Shown here: positions 38,720 to 48,467 of the stretch, piece after piece | Numbering within the stretch: the first letter of the stretch is position 1 | Layout: every line of letters starts with the position of its first letter | DNA from: Streptomyces sp. WM6386 | GTDB lineage: Bacteria; Actinomycetota; Actinomycetes; Streptomycetales; Streptomycetaceae | DNA length: 64,000 nucleotides | NCBI RefSeq assembly: GCF_000972385.1 | Contig: NZ_JXTE01000039.1 | Location: 1 to 64,000 of the forward strand | Reading direction: 5' to 3' | Notes under the pieces: model-generated | The model's database searches: none | Told to the model about the DNA's origin: nothing | Seen by the model: the letters and a program-made list of their open reading frames with translations, nothing else | Made by a program: the position numbers and the translations under genes

Positions 38720-39460
38720 ATGGTCGATCGCTCGTTCGCGGATCTCTCGCTCGCCGCGCTGTACGACTCCCTCAACCCGTGGGGGCCGGGCGACGACTTC
38801 TACCTCGGTCTCGTGATGTCCGCACCCACCGTGCTGGACGTCGGCTGCGGCACCGGACGCCTGCTCGCCGCGGCCCGCCGGGCCGGACACCCGGGGCAGC
38901 TCACGGGGCTCGACCCGGCCGCCGCGATGCTGGTCCAGGCACGGCGCCGGGAGCCCGGCGTGGAGTGGGTGCTCGGGGATCTGCGCTCACGTGCCTGGTA
39001 CGGGGAGTTCGACCTCGTCACGATGGCCGGGCACGCCTTCCAGAGCCTCATCGGCGACGAGGAACTGCGCATCGCCCTGCGCGCCGTCCGGGCCACCCTC
39101 GCGGACGGCGGACGGTTCGTGTTCGAGACACTGAACCCGGCGGTCCGCGTCTGGGAGCACTGGACACCGGACCGGGTGCGCGAGGGCGCCGACGAGAACG
39201 GCTCCGTCGCGTGGATGTGGCAGGAGGTCGTCGGCCCCGTCGTCGGGGACCGAGTCACCTTCACCGAGACCTACGAGGGCGTCCGCTGGGACCGCCCCCA
39301 GGTCAGCACCACCACACTGCGCTTCCTCGACACACTGGGCCTGGAGAAGTTCCTGGCGGAGGCAGGCCTGGTGGTGGAGGAGCAGTACGGCGACTGGGGC
39401 AGGGCCCCGGTGACGCAGGCAAGCCCGGAGATCATCACGGTGGCGCGAAGCGCCACCTGA
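38720..39460 (+). CDS. Class I SAM-dependent methyltransferase between the two BldK-type clusters
   Basis: 246 residues. SAM motif I is VLDVGCGTGRLLAAARRAG (about 38-56), followed by GLDPAAAMLVQARRR and LVTMAGHAFQSL; Methyltransf_11/25 type. The C-terminal part, with VSTTTLRFLDTLGLEKFLAEAGL, is common in small-molecule methyltransferases. It stands alone between convergent transporter clusters, behind the cluster B terminator. Substrate unknown; a link to peptide signalling would be speculation. Confidence 0.82.
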   Translation: MVDRSFADLSLAALYDSLNPWGPGDDFYLGLVMSAPTVLDVGCGTGRLLAAARRAGHPGQLTGLDPAAAMLVQARRREPGVEWVLGDLRSRAWYGEFDLVTMAGHAFQSLIGDEELRIALRAVRATLADGGRFVFETLNPAVRVWEHWTPDRVREGADENGSVAWMWQEVVGPVVGDRVTFTETYEGVRWDRPQVSTTTLRFLDTLGLEKFLAEAGLVVEEQYGDWGRAPVTQASPEIITVARSAT

Positions 39461-39462
39461 TG

Positions 39463-39508
39463 AGGGGCGCGGGGAACTGCGCGACCAGCCACCACGCACC
39501 CGCAGCCG
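39463..39508. repeat. Dispersed Streptomyces repeat, copy 2 of 3
   Basis: Contains AGGGGCGCGGGGAACTGCGC followed by GACCAGCCACCACGCACCCG, then CAGCC. It is the reverse complement of the 14127-14170 element with few differences. It fills the gap between the methyltransferase and the last gene of cluster C. Confidence 0.82.
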
Positions 39509-39533
39509 GCACACAACAGCCCCCACCACCCCC

Positions 39534-40655
39534 TTAGTCGCCCAGCTCCTCCTCCAGCGCGGCCAACGCCGGGTCCAGCACGATGTCCTCGTCCCGCCCC
39601 TCGATCGTCGGATCCTCCGGAAAGTGGCACGCCGTCAGATGCCCGTCCCGGTTACCGGAGATCTGGACCAACGGCGGCTCCTCGGCCGCACACTTGTCCT
39701 GCGCCTTCCAGCACCGCGTACGGAACCGGCACCCGGACGGCGGCGAGATCGGCGACGGCACATCACCGGCGAGGCGGATCCGCTCACGGTCGGGCGCGCT
39801 CTCGTCCGACAGGTTCACCTCGGGCACCGCGGACAGCAGGGCGTGGGTGTAGGGGTGGCGAGGCCGGGTGTAGATGGAGTCGCGGTCGCCGACCTCGATG
39901 ATCTTGCCGAGGTACATGACCGCCACACGATGCGAGAAGTGCCGTACGACGGCGAGGTCATGGGCGATGAACAGGAACGCGATGCCCAGCTCCTGCTGCA
40001 CCTGCTTCAGCAGGTTCACCACCTGGGCCTGGATCGAGACGTCGAGGGCCGAGACCGGCTCGTCGGCGACGATCAGCTTCGGCTCCAGGGCCAACGCCCT
40101 TGCCACGCCGATGCGCTGGCGCTGTCCGCCGGAGAACTCGTGCGGGAAGCGGTTGTAGTGCTCGGGGTTGAGACCGACGATCTCGAGCAGTTCGCGTACG
40201 CGCTTCTCGCGGCCGCCCTCGGGTTCGATCTCGTTGATCTCCATGGGCCCAGAGATGATCTTGCCGACCGTCTGCCTCGGGTTCAGCGAGGAGTACGGGT
40301 CCTGGAAGATCATCTGGATCTCGGAGCGGATCGGCGCCAGTTCTCTGCGGCTGGCGTGCGTGATGTCCTTGCCGCGGTACGAGATCGTGCCGGCCGTCGG
40401 CTCCATGAGCCGGGTGATCAGCCGGCCCGTGGTCGACTTGCCGCAGCCGGACTCGCCGACCAGGCCGAAGCTCTCGCCGACGTTCACGGTCAGGTCGATG
40501 CCGTCGACGGCCTGCACGGCACCGACCGTGCGGCGGATCGGGAAGCCGCCCTTGACCGGGAAGTGCTTGGTGAGCCCCTCGACGACCAGCAAGGGATCTC
40601 CGGCCGAGTCGGTGGTTGCCCCTCGCGGGGCGGGGAGGACGAGGTCCTCTTTCAT
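39534..40655 (-). CDS. bldKE: BldKE: peptide ABC transporter ATPase, cluster C
   Basis: 373 residues from ATG 40655 (AGGAGG site). OppF-type with Walker [10 protein letters not shown], signature [17 protein letters not shown], Walker [14 protein letters not shown] and C-terminal RTRCWKAQDKC. The acidic tail (EGRDEDIVLDPALAALEEEL) is absent from the cluster B copy. Cluster C sits next to typA in the order of S. coelicolor bldKABCDE, so I assign bldK names here; cluster B is the paralogue. BldK imports a peptide-like signal needed for aerial growth. Confidence 0.85.
   Translation of the reverse strand: MKEDLVLPAPRGATTDSAGDPLLVVEGLTKHFPVKGGFPIRRTVGAVQAVDGIDLTVNVGESFGLVGESGCGKSTTGRLITRLMEPTAGTISYRGKDITHASRRELAPIRSEIQMIFQDPYSSLNPRQTVGKIISGPMEINEIEPEGGREKRVRELLEIVGLNPEHYNRFPHEFSGGQRQRIGVARALALEPKLIVADEPVSALDVSIQAQVVNLLKQVQQELGIAFLFIAHDLAVVRHFSHRVAVMYLGKIIEVGDRDSIYTRPRHPYTHALLSAVPEVNLSDESAPDRERIRLAGDVPSPISPPSGCRFRTRCWKAQDKCAAEEPPLVQISGNRDGHLTACHFPEDPTIEGRDEDIVLDPALAALEEELGD
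40500..40571 (-). repeat. 72-bp perfect inverted repeat, right arm (in bldKE)
   Basis: Reverse complement identical to 37537-37608. The arms are about 2.9 kb apart and could recombine to invert the segment that holds the methyltransferase gene and both operon ends. Confidence 0.9.
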
Positions 40656-40666
40656 GACGGGTCCTC

Positions 40667-41728
40667 CTAGCCCAGGCTGGGCTTGATCTCTTCGACGAAG
40701 ATGGTCCGCTTCTGGTCCGCCGTGAGATGACAGGCGGAGGCGCGGTCCGGGGCCAGCAGGGGGCGTTCGTCGACGCAGCGGCTGCCGCCGACCCGGTCCT
40801 GGAAGGTGCAGCGTGGGTGGAAACGGCAGCCCGACGGCGGGTTGAGCAGTGAGGGCGGGGCGCCCGGGATCGGCGCGAGCGGGGCGTCGAGGTCGGAGTC
40901 GATGCGCGGCATCGAGTTCAACAGGCCCCAGGTGTACGGGTGTTGCGGCGAGCGCAGTACCTCGTTCGTGGTGCCGCGCTCGATGGCGCCGCCCGCGTAC
41001 ATCACCATGATGTCGTCGGCCATGTCGGCGATGACACCGAGGTCGTGGGTGATGAAGATGATCGCCGAACCGAACTCCTGCTGGAGGTCCTTCAGAAGGT
41101 CCAGGATCTGCGCCTGGACCGTCACGTCCAGCGCGGTCGTCGGCTCGTCGGCGATCAAGAGGTCCGGGTCGCACACCAGCGCCATCGCGATCATCGCGCG
41201 CTGGCGCATACCGCCGGAGAACTGGTGCGGGTAGTCCTTCGCCCGCTCCTTGGGGTTGGGGATGCCGACCTTGCCGAGCATCTCCACCGCACGCGCCCAG
41301 GCCACCTTCTTGGAGGCACCGGTGTGCTTCATGTAGGGCTCGGCGATCTGCCGGCCCACCGTGTAGTACGGCGACAGCGCGGTCAGCGGGTCCTGGAAGA
41401 TCATGGCGACCTTGTTGCCGCGCAGCTTCTCCAGCTCGGACTCGCGGGCGGTGGTCAACTCCTGCCCCTCCAGCAGGATCTCGCCCTCGACGGTGGTGAA
41501 CTTCGGGTTGTGCAGCCCCAGGATGGTCAGGTTGGTCACGGACTTGCCGGAGCCCGACTCACCGACGATGCCCAGTGTCCTGCCGCGCTCCAGGTCGAAG
41601 GAGAGTCCGTCGACGGCCCGGACGATGCCGTCCTCGGTACGGAAGCTGACGTGCAGGTCCCGCACCGAGAGGAAGGCGCCCGCGTCGGACGGGACGGGTG
41701 CCCCGGCCTCCTTGGTCAGAGTGGTCAC
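40667..41728 (-). CDS. bldKD: BldKD: peptide ABC transporter ATPase, cluster C
   Basis: 353 residues, GTG start after AGGAG. OppD-type: Walker [10 protein letters not shown], signature [15 protein letters not shown], Walker [15 protein letters not shown]-terminal [10 protein letters not shown]. An 11-bp gap to bldKE and a 10-bp gap from bldKC place it firmly in one operon. It shares long identical blocks with the cluster B ATPase at 36449-37474. Confidence 0.87.
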   Translation of the reverse strand: MTTLTKEAGAPVPSDAGAFLSVRDLHVSFRTEDGIVRAVDGLSFDLERGRTLGIVGESGSGKSVTNLTILGLHNPKFTTVEGEILLEGQELTTARESELEKLRGNKVAMIFQDPLTALSPYYTVGRQIAEPYMKHTGASKKVAWARAVEMLGKVGIPNPKERAKDYPHQFSGGMRQRAMIAMALVCDPDLLIADEPTTALDVTVQAQILDLLKDLQQEFGSAIIFITHDLGVIADMADDIMVMYAGGAIERGTTNEVLRSPQHPYTWGLLNSMPRIDSDLDAPLAPIPGAPPSLLNPPSGCRFHPRCTFQDRVGGSRCVDERPLLAPDRASACHLTADQKRTIFVEEIKPSLG

Positions 41729-41738
41729 GACAGAACTC

Positions 41739-42719
41739 CTAGGACAGCCGCACGCGCGGGTCGATGAGGGCGTAGCAGGCGTCGACGACGATGTTGCACA
41801 GCAGGATCACGGCGGCCGCGAACAGCATCACGCCGAGCAGCAGCGGCAGATCGCTGAACTGCACCGACTCCACCGCGAGCCGGCCGAGGCCGGGCAGTCC
41901 GAAGGTGTACTCGGTGATGATCGCGCCGCCGAGCAGCGAGCTGAGGTCGATGCCGAGGATGGTGATGATCGGGATGAGGGAGCCGCGCCAGGCGTACCGG
42001 AAGAAGACGTAGCGGCCGCTCATGCCCTTGGCCCGGGCGGTGCGGACATGCTCCTCCTGGAGCTGCTCGATCATCGCGGAGCGCGCCATACGGGTGTACT
42101 GCGCGGCGAAGATCGTCGACAGCACGACCCAGGGGATCATCAGCCCGGTGAACCAGGCGGCCGGATTGTCGGTGAGGGCGGTGTACTTGGGCTCCTCGAA
42201 GGCGTGCGTCTGGTACACGAGGATGGCGAGTACCAGTGGGCCCAGGAAGTAGATCTGCATCGAGCTGAGCACCATGGAGCCCGCGGTGAACGACTTGTCC
42301 ACGAGGGTGCCGCGCTTCCAGGCGGCGAGCAGTCCGGTGCCGAGTCCGACGAACAGGAACACGATCGTGGCGCCGAAGGCCAGCGAGAGCGTGAGCGGCA
42401 GCCGGTCCAACAGGGTCGACCAGACCGACTCGTTGGTGTGGTACGAGTACCCGAAACACGGGGCGGGGCAGGGGCCTTGGACGAAGTCGTCGCGGCCGGC
42501 CACGAGTCCCGACAGGAAGATCCAGAACTGCTCCGGGATCGACTTGTCGAGCCCGAGCGTCTGGTGGATGTTCGCCAGGGCGTCGGGTGTGCACGTCTTG
42601 CCGCACATCAGCAGCGCCGGGTCGCGGGGCATGCCGAAGAAGAGCAGGAAGGCGACCACGGTCAGCAGGACCAGGATCACGAGTGAGCCGAGGATCCGGC
42701 GGAAGAGGAAGCGCAGCAT
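41739..42719 (-). CDS. bldKC: BldKC: peptide ABC transporter permease, cluster C
   Basis: 326 residues, OppB-type, six helices: MLRFLFRRILGSLVILVLLT at the N-terminus, EAA loop VRTARAKGMSGRYVFFRYAWR, end DACYALIDPRVRLS. Follows bldKB after an 87-bp gap that holds a strong hairpin. Confidence 0.87.
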   Translation of the reverse strand: MLRFLFRRILGSLVILVLLTVVAFLLFFGMPRDPALLMCGKTCTPDALANIHQTLGLDKSIPEQFWIFLSGLVAGRDDFVQGPCPAPCFGYSYHTNESVWSTLLDRLPLTLSLAFGATIVFLFVGLGTGLLAAWKRGTLVDKSFTAGSMVLSSMQIYFLGPLVLAILVYQTHAFEEPKYTALTDNPAAWFTGLMIPWVVLSTIFAAQYTRMARSAMIEQLQEEHVRTARAKGMSGRYVFFRYAWRGSLIPIITILGIDLSSLLGGAIITEYTFGLPGLGRLAVESVQFSDLPLLLGVMLFAAAVILLCNIVVDACYALIDPRVRLS

Positions 42720-42754
42720 CTCAGTGGCAGCTTTCGGGCTTCAGGCCTGGCGTC

Positions 42755-42792
42755 GCCGGTCGCGTCCCGTCACGGGAGGGGGCGCGACCGGC
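42755..42792 (-). promoter_or_regulatory. Intercistronic hairpin between bldKB and bldKC
   Basis: Perfect 10-bp stem GCCGGTCGCG / CGCGACCGGC enclosing 18 bases that themselves contain CCCG-TCA-CGGG. Same location as the cluster B hairpin but unrelated sequence, so the position rather than the sequence is conserved. It is likely to lower downstream expression relative to bldKB. Confidence 0.8.
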
Positions 42793-42806
42793 GCCGCTTG
42801 GACGGG

Positions 42807-44618
42807 TTACTTCACGTACAGCCTGCGCGGGTCGACGCCGCCGATGACGTCGTCGTACACAAGGCCGCCGATCTTGGACCCGGCGATCTGGGTCTGCTTG
42901 TAGTACGCCGTCGGGATGTTGGAGACGACGTCCTTCACGATGTACTCGTTGATCTTGTTCCAGGCCGCGGCCGCCTTGACCGGGTCGGTGAGGGCTGCGG
43001 CCGCGTCGATGTCGGCGTTCACCTTCGGGTCGTTGATGTGCGAGTAGTTGGACGCGCCGTCCTGGATCTGGCGGCCGTCGTACAGCGGCGGGATCACGGT
43101 GGACGCGCTCGGCCAGTCGGCACCCCACGCGGTGTGGTAGATGTCGTAGTTGTTCTTGACCTTGCTGACCTGGTCGTAGTACGTCTCGGCCGGGATCTCC
43201 TGGCGCTGGACGTCGAAGCCGGCCTTCTCCAGGCCCGCCGCCATGGCGGTGGAGTACTGCTGGCCCTCAGGGGTGTTGATGTAGCCGAAGGTCAGCTTCA
43301 GACCGACCTTGCCGGCCTTCTCAAGCAGCTGCTTGGCCTTGGCCGGGTCGCCCGCGGGCTTGGCCTTCTTGCCGAAGGGGTCGAACTTCGGGTCGTAGCC
43401 GGTCACGGTCGGGCTGATCAGACCGCCGGCGACCTCCATCGCGTCGGTGCCGCCGAAGGCACGCACGAACGGCGTGACCGGCAGGGCGTAGGCGATGGCC
43501 TCGCGGACCTCCTTCGACTGCATCTCCGGCTGGGACAGGTTGATGTTCATCTGGCCCACGTACGGCTGGTAGCCGGAGACCGTGCGGGACTTCAGCGCCG
43601 CGTCGTTCAGGACCTTGGTCAGGTTGCCCGCGTCGACCTGGTTGCTGAAGCTGATCGCGGTCGCGTTCGTGCCCGAGTCGTCGAGGATCGCCTTGGTGGA
43701 GTCCTCGTACTGCTTGTTGAACTCGAAGCTGAACTGGTCGGCGTACTGGTGGCGGACCGCGTCGGTCTTCGGGTCCCAGTTGGTGTTCTTGACCAGCGTC
43801 ATCGACTTGCCGGACTTGAACTCGGAGATCTTGTACGGGCCCGAGGTCATCGGGGCCTTGTCGTACTTCGCCTTGGTGTCCTTCGCCTGCGACACGATGG
43901 AGTAGCCCGCCATGGCGAGCGCGTACGGCAGGTCGGGCTTGGCCTTCGCGAACTTGAAGACGATCGTCTTGTCGTCCGGCGTCTCAAGGACGCTGTCCGG
44001 CAGGTGCTTGCCCTTGTACGGACCGTCCGGGAGGAGCTTGCGGTATTCCGCGCCCGGGGTGTCGGCCATCCACTGCTGGATGAACGTGGGGCCGTTGGAG
44101 ACGAACGGGGCGAAGAGCCGCTCGAAGGTCTGGCGCACGTCCTTGGCGGTGATCGCGGAGCCGTCGGCCCACTTGACCCCGTCCTTGAGCGTGAACTTCC
44201 AGGTCTTGCCGCCGTCCGTGGTCGTACCGCTGTCGGTGGCCAGGTCACCGACGACCTCGTGCTTCTCACCGTCGTCGCTGGTCGCCTTGTAGCTGGTCAG
44301 ACCGCGGTGTATCAGCTGCGACAGGGCCATCTCGTCCGAGACGTAGATCTGTCCGGGGTCCAGGTGCGCGAAGCTGTCGCGCTGGAGCACCGTGATCGTG
44401 CCGCCAGGCTTGGCGCCACTGATCTCGGCGGCCGGGCCGGTCGAGGCCTTCTCGTCGCCGAAGGTGATGCCGGACTGCTGCCGCTCGGCGTTCTCCTTGT
44501 CCTGCTTGTCGTTGTCACTGCCTTTGCTGCCACCCTCGCTGCAGCCGGTGAGCACGAGAGCCCCCGCCGCGAGCAGTGAGAGCGCGGCGTACGCGCGGCG
44601 TCCACCCTTACCCATCAC
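42807..44618 (-). CDS. bldKB: BldKB: peptide-binding lipoprotein, cluster C
   Basis: 603 residues. GTG 44618 directly precedes an ATG; GGTGGA lies 6 bases upstream of the GTG. Sec lipoprotein signal with lipobox LTGC and a charged linker (SDNDKQDKENAERQQSG). SBP family 5 body with HLDPGQIYVSDEMALSQLIH and LKDGVKWADGSAITAKDVRQ. In S. coelicolor BldKB is the receptor for the extracellular signal that permits aerial mycelium formation. Clearly related to the cluster B protein but far more diverged than the ATPases are. Confidence 0.87.
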   Translation of the reverse strand: MMGKGGRRAYAALSLLAAGALVLTGCSEGGSKGSDNDKQDKENAERQQSGITFGDEKASTGPAAEISGAKPGGTITVLQRDSFAHLDPGQIYVSDEMALSQLIHRGLTSYKATSDDGEKHEVVGDLATDSGTTTDGGKTWKFTLKDGVKWADGSAITAKDVRQTFERLFAPFVSNGPTFIQQWMADTPGAEYRKLLPDGPYKGKHLPDSVLETPDDKTIVFKFAKAKPDLPYALAMAGYSIVSQAKDTKAKYDKAPMTSGPYKISEFKSGKSMTLVKNTNWDPKTDAVRHQYADQFSFEFNKQYEDSTKAILDDSGTNATAISFSNQVDAGNLTKVLNDAALKSRTVSGYQPYVGQMNINLSQPEMQSKEVREAIAYALPVTPFVRAFGGTDAMEVAGGLISPTVTGYDPKFDPFGKKAKPAGDPAKAKQLLEKAGKVGLKLTFGYINTPEGQQYSTAMAAGLEKAGFDVQRQEIPAETYYDQVSKVKNNYDIYHTAWGADWPSASTVIPPLYDGRQIQDGASNYSHINDPKVNADIDAAAALTDPVKAAAAWNKINEYIVKDVVSNIPTAYYKQTQIAGSKIGGLVYDDVIGGVDPRRLYVK

Positions 44619-44736
44619 TCAGATTCCACCCATCTTGTGTCACCGGTGTGCCTGTCACCAGTGCGAATTGAAGTGCGGACCGGCATCAGAGGTGCCATCC
44701 GGTCGTTGTCGGGCGAGGATGCCCACAACTCGGCGG

Positions 44737-45774
44737 TCAGCGCGCCGTCTTGGGATCGAAGGCGTCCCTGACCGAGTCCCCGAGCAGGTTGAACGCCACG
44801 ATGAAGATGATCATCGAGATGCCCGGGAAGAACATGTAGGTGATGTCGTTCTGCATCACGAGTTCGGTCGACGCCTTGGAGAACATCTGTCCCCAGTCCG
44901 GCGTCGGTTCGACGATTCCGACTCCGAGGAAGGACAGACCGGCCTCGGCGGTCACGAAGTTGGGGAGCATGTACGTCGACTGCACCAGGATCGGTGTGAC
45001 CACGTTGGGCAGGATCTCCCTGCGGATGATCCGCGACGGAGACGCCCCGCTGACCTTGGCGGCCTCGATGAACTCCCGTTCTCGCAGGGCGAGTGTGGTG
45101 CCGCGCAGAATGCGGCCGAGGCTCATCCAGCCCAGGAACCACTGCACCGCGATGAGGGCGACCACTCGGACGTACACCGGTGTCTCGTCCCGGGGGCTCA
45201 CGAAGAGGGAGACCACGACCGGCATGCTCGCGATGAAGAACAGCTGGGACGGGAAGGCGAGAAGGAAGTCGATGACCCGGCTGATCCAGTAGTCCGTCCG
45301 GCCGCCGAGATAGCCGGCCGCGACCCCGAGGAGGATGCCGGTCAGCACCGTCGCGACGGTGACCGCCAGCGAGATCATCAGGGAGTTGCGGATGCCGTAG
45401 ATCAGCTTGGTGAAGACGTCGTAGCCGTTGCCGGGCTCCAGGCCGAACCAGAACTCGCCGCTGATGCCGCCGTTGGGCTGGATCGGCACACCGGCGCTGT
45501 CGAAGAGTTCGGGCCGTTCGTCCGCGAACACCGTGTACGGGTCCTTGCCGTACAGCTTGGCGATCAGCGGGGCCGCGAGGCCGACCACGAAGAAGAAGAT
45601 CACGACGTACGCCGAGATCACTCCGGTGCGGTCGCGCTTGAAGCGGATCCACATCAACTGACCCGGAGAGCGGCCCTCGAGCTGCTTGGCCTCCTCCGGT
45701 TTCGTCTTCGGCTCTTTCTCGCCGTCGACGACAACCGACGTACCGCCGCCCTCTATGTCGATAGGACTTGTCAC
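44737..45774 (-). CDS. bldKA: BldKA: peptide ABC transporter permease, cluster C
   Basis: 345 residues, OppC-type, first gene of the operon. The N-terminal tail carries acidic/basic low-complexity (DGEKEPKTKPEEAKQLEG), followed by RFKRDRTGVISAYVVIFFFV and five more helices. EAA loop IEAAKVSGASPSRIIRREILPN, end LGDSVRDAFDPKTAR. A 118-bp gap to bldKB contains no clear terminator. Confidence 0.87.
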   Translation of the reverse strand: MTSPIDIEGGGTSVVVDGEKEPKTKPEEAKQLEGRSPGQLMWIRFKRDRTGVISAYVVIFFFVVGLAAPLIAKLYGKDPYTVFADERPELFDSAGVPIQPNGGISGEFWFGLEPGNGYDVFTKLIYGIRNSLMISLAVTVATVLTGILLGVAAGYLGGRTDYWISRVIDFLLAFPSQLFFIASMPVVVSLFVSPRDETPVYVRVVALIAVQWFLGWMSLGRILRGTTLALREREFIEAAKVSGASPSRIIRREILPNVVTPILVQSTYMLPNFVTAEAGLSFLGVGIVEPTPDWGQMFSKASTELVMQNDITYMFFPGISMIIFIVAFNLLGDSVRDAFDPKTAR

Positions 45775-45928
45775 AGTTCGCCCATTTCACAGGTGTGGGT
45801 GTGCCGGACCGGCGACCGGCGCGAGAGTTGCGCGATCGCGGTTCGGATCATGAAGAAGCGTCAGCGGCGACGCACGGCCCACGGGAGAACCCGCAGCCGG
45901 ACGCGCGTAGTGGTAAGGGCGTGGCCCT

Positions 45929-46012
45929 TCAGAGCCGATCGCCGTGCGCCGGGGCGCAGTTGCCGACCACTACGGACGCTGTGACCCACCTGGTGCTTGT
46001 GACACCGCGCAT
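45929..46012 (-). pseudogene. 27-codon ORF resembling a truncated lipoprotein signal peptide, upstream of bldKA
   Basis: ATG 46012 follows GAGGAGGAG at good spacing. The peptide begins MRGVTSTRWVTASVVVGNCA and stops after HGDRL. Both its ribosome site and its first codons resemble the cluster A binding-protein gene start (AGGAGGAACTCC then MRGATHAKWAACAVAVAV). It may be what is left of another binding-protein gene, or a leader peptide translated ahead of bldKA. It lies about 155 bp upstream of bldKA on the same strand. Confidence 0.5.
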
Positions 46013-46373
46013 GGGACTCCTCCTCATGACTCCACGTGTTCACCAACAGGAGGGGGTACACGCCTTTCCTCCGACACCCCTGACGGAGGGTCAGGCACCC
46101 CCTGGTGCTCGTGAGTCGGCGCCGTCCCCACGGCGCGAGACCCATTGACCCGAGCTCTACGCGGCTAACTATCTGCCATGAGCCAACCGGCGACCACTGT
46201 CTTTAAATCTCGATTCAGTCACAGCTGGCGCGTACATCTTCCGAAATTTGGACAAACCGTCTGGCGGGATAAGGCCGCGAAACGGACGTGTTACATGTGT
46301 ATCGGGCGTGGATCTCCGCATTACGGACATCAGTCACCGGCGGCGCCCAGGAAGCCGACTGAAAACCAGTTGC
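46013..46373. promoter_or_regulatory. Upstream region of the bldK operon
   Basis: With 45775-45928 this makes a gap of about 650 bp with no full gene. It contains two short perfect hairpins, CCTGAC-GGAGG-GTCAGG (46079-46095) and GCGCCGT-CCCC-ACGGCGC (46119-46136). An AT-richer stretch at 46190-46340 probably holds the bldK promoter. I cannot name a -35/-10 pair with confidence. The hairpins would lie in the bldK leader if transcription starts above 46140. Confidence 0.45.
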
Positions 46374-46412
46374 AAAAAGCCCGGGCACCCCCAAGATGGG
46401 GCACCCGGGCTT
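46374..46412 (-). terminator. Rho-independent terminator of typA
   Basis: A 9-bp stem AAGCCCGGG / CCCGGGCTT, extended by 4 more G-C pairs after a 2x2 internal loop. On the minus strand it is followed by TTTTTGC. It lies 15 bp beyond the typA stop and is one of the few terminators here with a T-run. Confidence 0.9.
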
Positions 46413-46426
46413 CAAGCGACCGATTG

Positions 46427-48334
46427 TCAGCCGTGCTTGGCGCGGCTCGCGGTACGGGCGCGGTCACGCTGGTCGAGCACGACCTTGCGGATGCGAACCG
46501 CCTCCGGGGTCACCTCGACGCACTCGTCGTCGCGGCAGAACTCCAGCGACTGCTCGAGCGACAGCTTGCGCGGCGGCACGATCGCCTCGAACGAGTCGGC
46601 CGCGGCGGAGCGCATGTTGGTGAGCTTCTTCTCCTTGGTGATGTTCACGTCCATGTCGTCGGCGCGGGAGTTCTCGCCGACGATCATGCCCTCGTACACC
46701 TCGGTGCCGGGCTCGGTGAAGAGCACACCGCGCTCCTGGAGGTTCGTCATCGCGAACGCGGTGACGGCACCGGCGCGGTCGGCGACCAGCGAACCGTTGT
46801 TACGGGTCGTCAGCGGGCCGAACCACGGCTCGTGGCCCTCGTGGATGGAGTGGGCGATGCCCGTGCCGCGCGTACCGGTCAGGAACTCGGTCCGGAAGCC
46901 GATGAGGCCGCGGGAGGGGACGACGAACTCCAGGCGGACCCAGCCCGAACCGTGGTTGGACATGTTGTCCATCCGGCCCTTGCGGACGCCCATGAGCTGC
47001 GTGACCGCGCCCATGTGCTCCTCGGGGACGTCGATCGTCATGCGCTCGACCGGCTCGTGGACCTTGCCGTCGATCTCCTGGGTGACCACCTGGGGCTTGC
47101 CGATGGTCAGCTCGAAGCCCTCACGGCGCATCTGCTCGACCAGGATGGCGAGCGCGAGCTCACCACGGCCCTGGACCTCCCACGCGTCCGGGCGCTCGGT
47201 GTCGAGCACGCGGAGCGAGACGTTACCGATCAGCTCGCGGTCCAGGCGGTCCTTGACCTGACGGGCGGTGACCTTGCGGTCCTTGACCGCGGCCTTGGCC
47301 GAGGCACCCTTGCCGGTGCCGCCGCGACCGACCAGCGGTGAGGTGTTCGTGCCGATGGTCATGGAGATCGCCGGCTCGTCGACCGTGATCAGCGGGAGCG
47401 CGATCGGGTTCTCGGGGTCGGCGAGGGTCTCACCGATCATGATGTCCGGGATACCGGCCACGGCACAGATGTCACCGGGCCCGGCCATCTCGGCCGGCCT
47501 GCGGGTGAGCGCCTCGGTCATCAGCAGCTCGGTGATGCGCACGTTGGACATCGTGCCGTCGCGCTTGATCCACGTGACGGTCTGACCCTTGCGCAGCTCG
47601 CCCTGCTCGACGCGCAGCAGCGCGATACGGCCGAGGAAGTTGTCGGCGTCCAGGTTGGTGACGTGCGCCTGGAGCGGGGCCTCGGTGTCGAACTGCGGGG
47701 CCGGGACGTGCGAGAGGATCGTGGAGAAGAACGGCTCCAGGCTGTCGCTGTCCTGCGGAACCGTGCCGTCCTCCGGCTTGGTCAGCGAGGCGACACCGTC
47801 ACGCGCACACGCGTAGACGATCGGGAACTCGATCTGGTCCTCGTCGGCGTCCAGGTCCAGGAAGAGGTCGTAGGTCTCGTTGACGACCTCGTCGATCCTG
47901 GAGTCCGCCCGGTCGGTCTTGTTGATGCACAGGATGACGGGCAGACGCTGCTGGAGCGCCTTGCGCAGCACGAAGCGGGTCTGCGGCAGCGGGCCCTCGG
48001 AGGCGTCCACCAGCAGCACGACGGCGTCGACCATCGACAGGCCGCGCTCCACCTCGCCGCCGAAGTCGGCGTGACCGGGGGTGTCGATGATGTTGATGGT
48101 GATGACGTCCCCCCCGTCCTTGGGGTGGTACTTCACCGCCGTGTTCTTGGCGAGGATCGTGATGCCCTTCTCACGCTCCAGGTCGTTCGAGTCCATCATG
48201 CGGTCGTCGAGCGACTCGGCGGCGTGCGCGGCGAAGGCACCGGCCTGCTTGAGCATGGCGTCGACCAGAGTCGTCTTGCCGTGGTCGACGTGGGCGACGA
48301 TGGCGACATTGCGAATGTCGTGGCGCGTGGCCAT
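46427..48334 (-). CDS. typA: Translational GTPase TypA/BipA
   Basis: 635 residues. G1 [15 protein letters not shown], switch [15 protein letters not shown]4 NKTD; EF-G-like domains III and V ([20 protein letters not shown]) and the C-terminal BipA domain. A ribosome-binding GTPase that aids 50S assembly and stress or cold growth. Monocistronic, with GGGAG about 11 bases before ATG and a strong terminator. Its position next to bldK matches S. coelicolor. Confidence 0.95.
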   Translation of the reverse strand: MATRHDIRNVAIVAHVDHGKTTLVDAMLKQAGAFAAHAAESLDDRMMDSNDLEREKGITILAKNTAVKYHPKDGGDVITINIIDTPGHADFGGEVERGLSMVDAVVLLVDASEGPLPQTRFVLRKALQQRLPVILCINKTDRADSRIDEVVNETYDLFLDLDADEDQIEFPIVYACARDGVASLTKPEDGTVPQDSDSLEPFFSTILSHVPAPQFDTEAPLQAHVTNLDADNFLGRIALLRVEQGELRKGQTVTWIKRDGTMSNVRITELLMTEALTRRPAEMAGPGDICAVAGIPDIMIGETLADPENPIALPLITVDEPAISMTIGTNTSPLVGRGGTGKGASAKAAVKDRKVTARQVKDRLDRELIGNVSLRVLDTERPDAWEVQGRGELALAILVEQMRREGFELTIGKPQVVTQEIDGKVHEPVERMTIDVPEEHMGAVTQLMGVRKGRMDNMSNHGSGWVRLEFVVPSRGLIGFRTEFLTGTRGTGIAHSIHEGHEPWFGPLTTRNNGSLVADRAGAVTAFAMTNLQERGVLFTEPGTEVYEGMIVGENSRADDMDVNITKEKKLTNMRSAAADSFEAIVPPRKLSLEQSLEFCRDDECVEVTPEAVRIRKVVLDQRDRARTASRAKHG

Positions 48335-48467
48335 ATTGCGGCGTACTCCCGGAGTCTTAGGAAGGGGCGTCGCGTACGTCTGGTGTTACGCGGACCCTGC
48401 CGGGCTGTACATGCCACGGCCTCACCCCATGGTACGTGGCGTTGACGGGGACGGCCTCCGCAGGGGC

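Noticed and set aside
38720..39460. Methyltransferase gene as a cargo gene of a mobile element between the clusters
   Set aside because: No terminal repeats, target duplication or recombinase; only a common dispersed repeat follows it.
45861..46145. 94-codon minus-strand open frame upstream of bldKA
   Set aside because: No ribosome site and Arg-rich composition; the overlapping 27-codon ORF in another frame has a far better start.
38596..46155. 15-bp identity CCCATTGACCCGAGC at 38596-38610 and 46141-46155
   Set aside because: Same orientation although the flanking clusters are inverted, and one chance match of this length is expected in 64 kb of GC-rich DNA.
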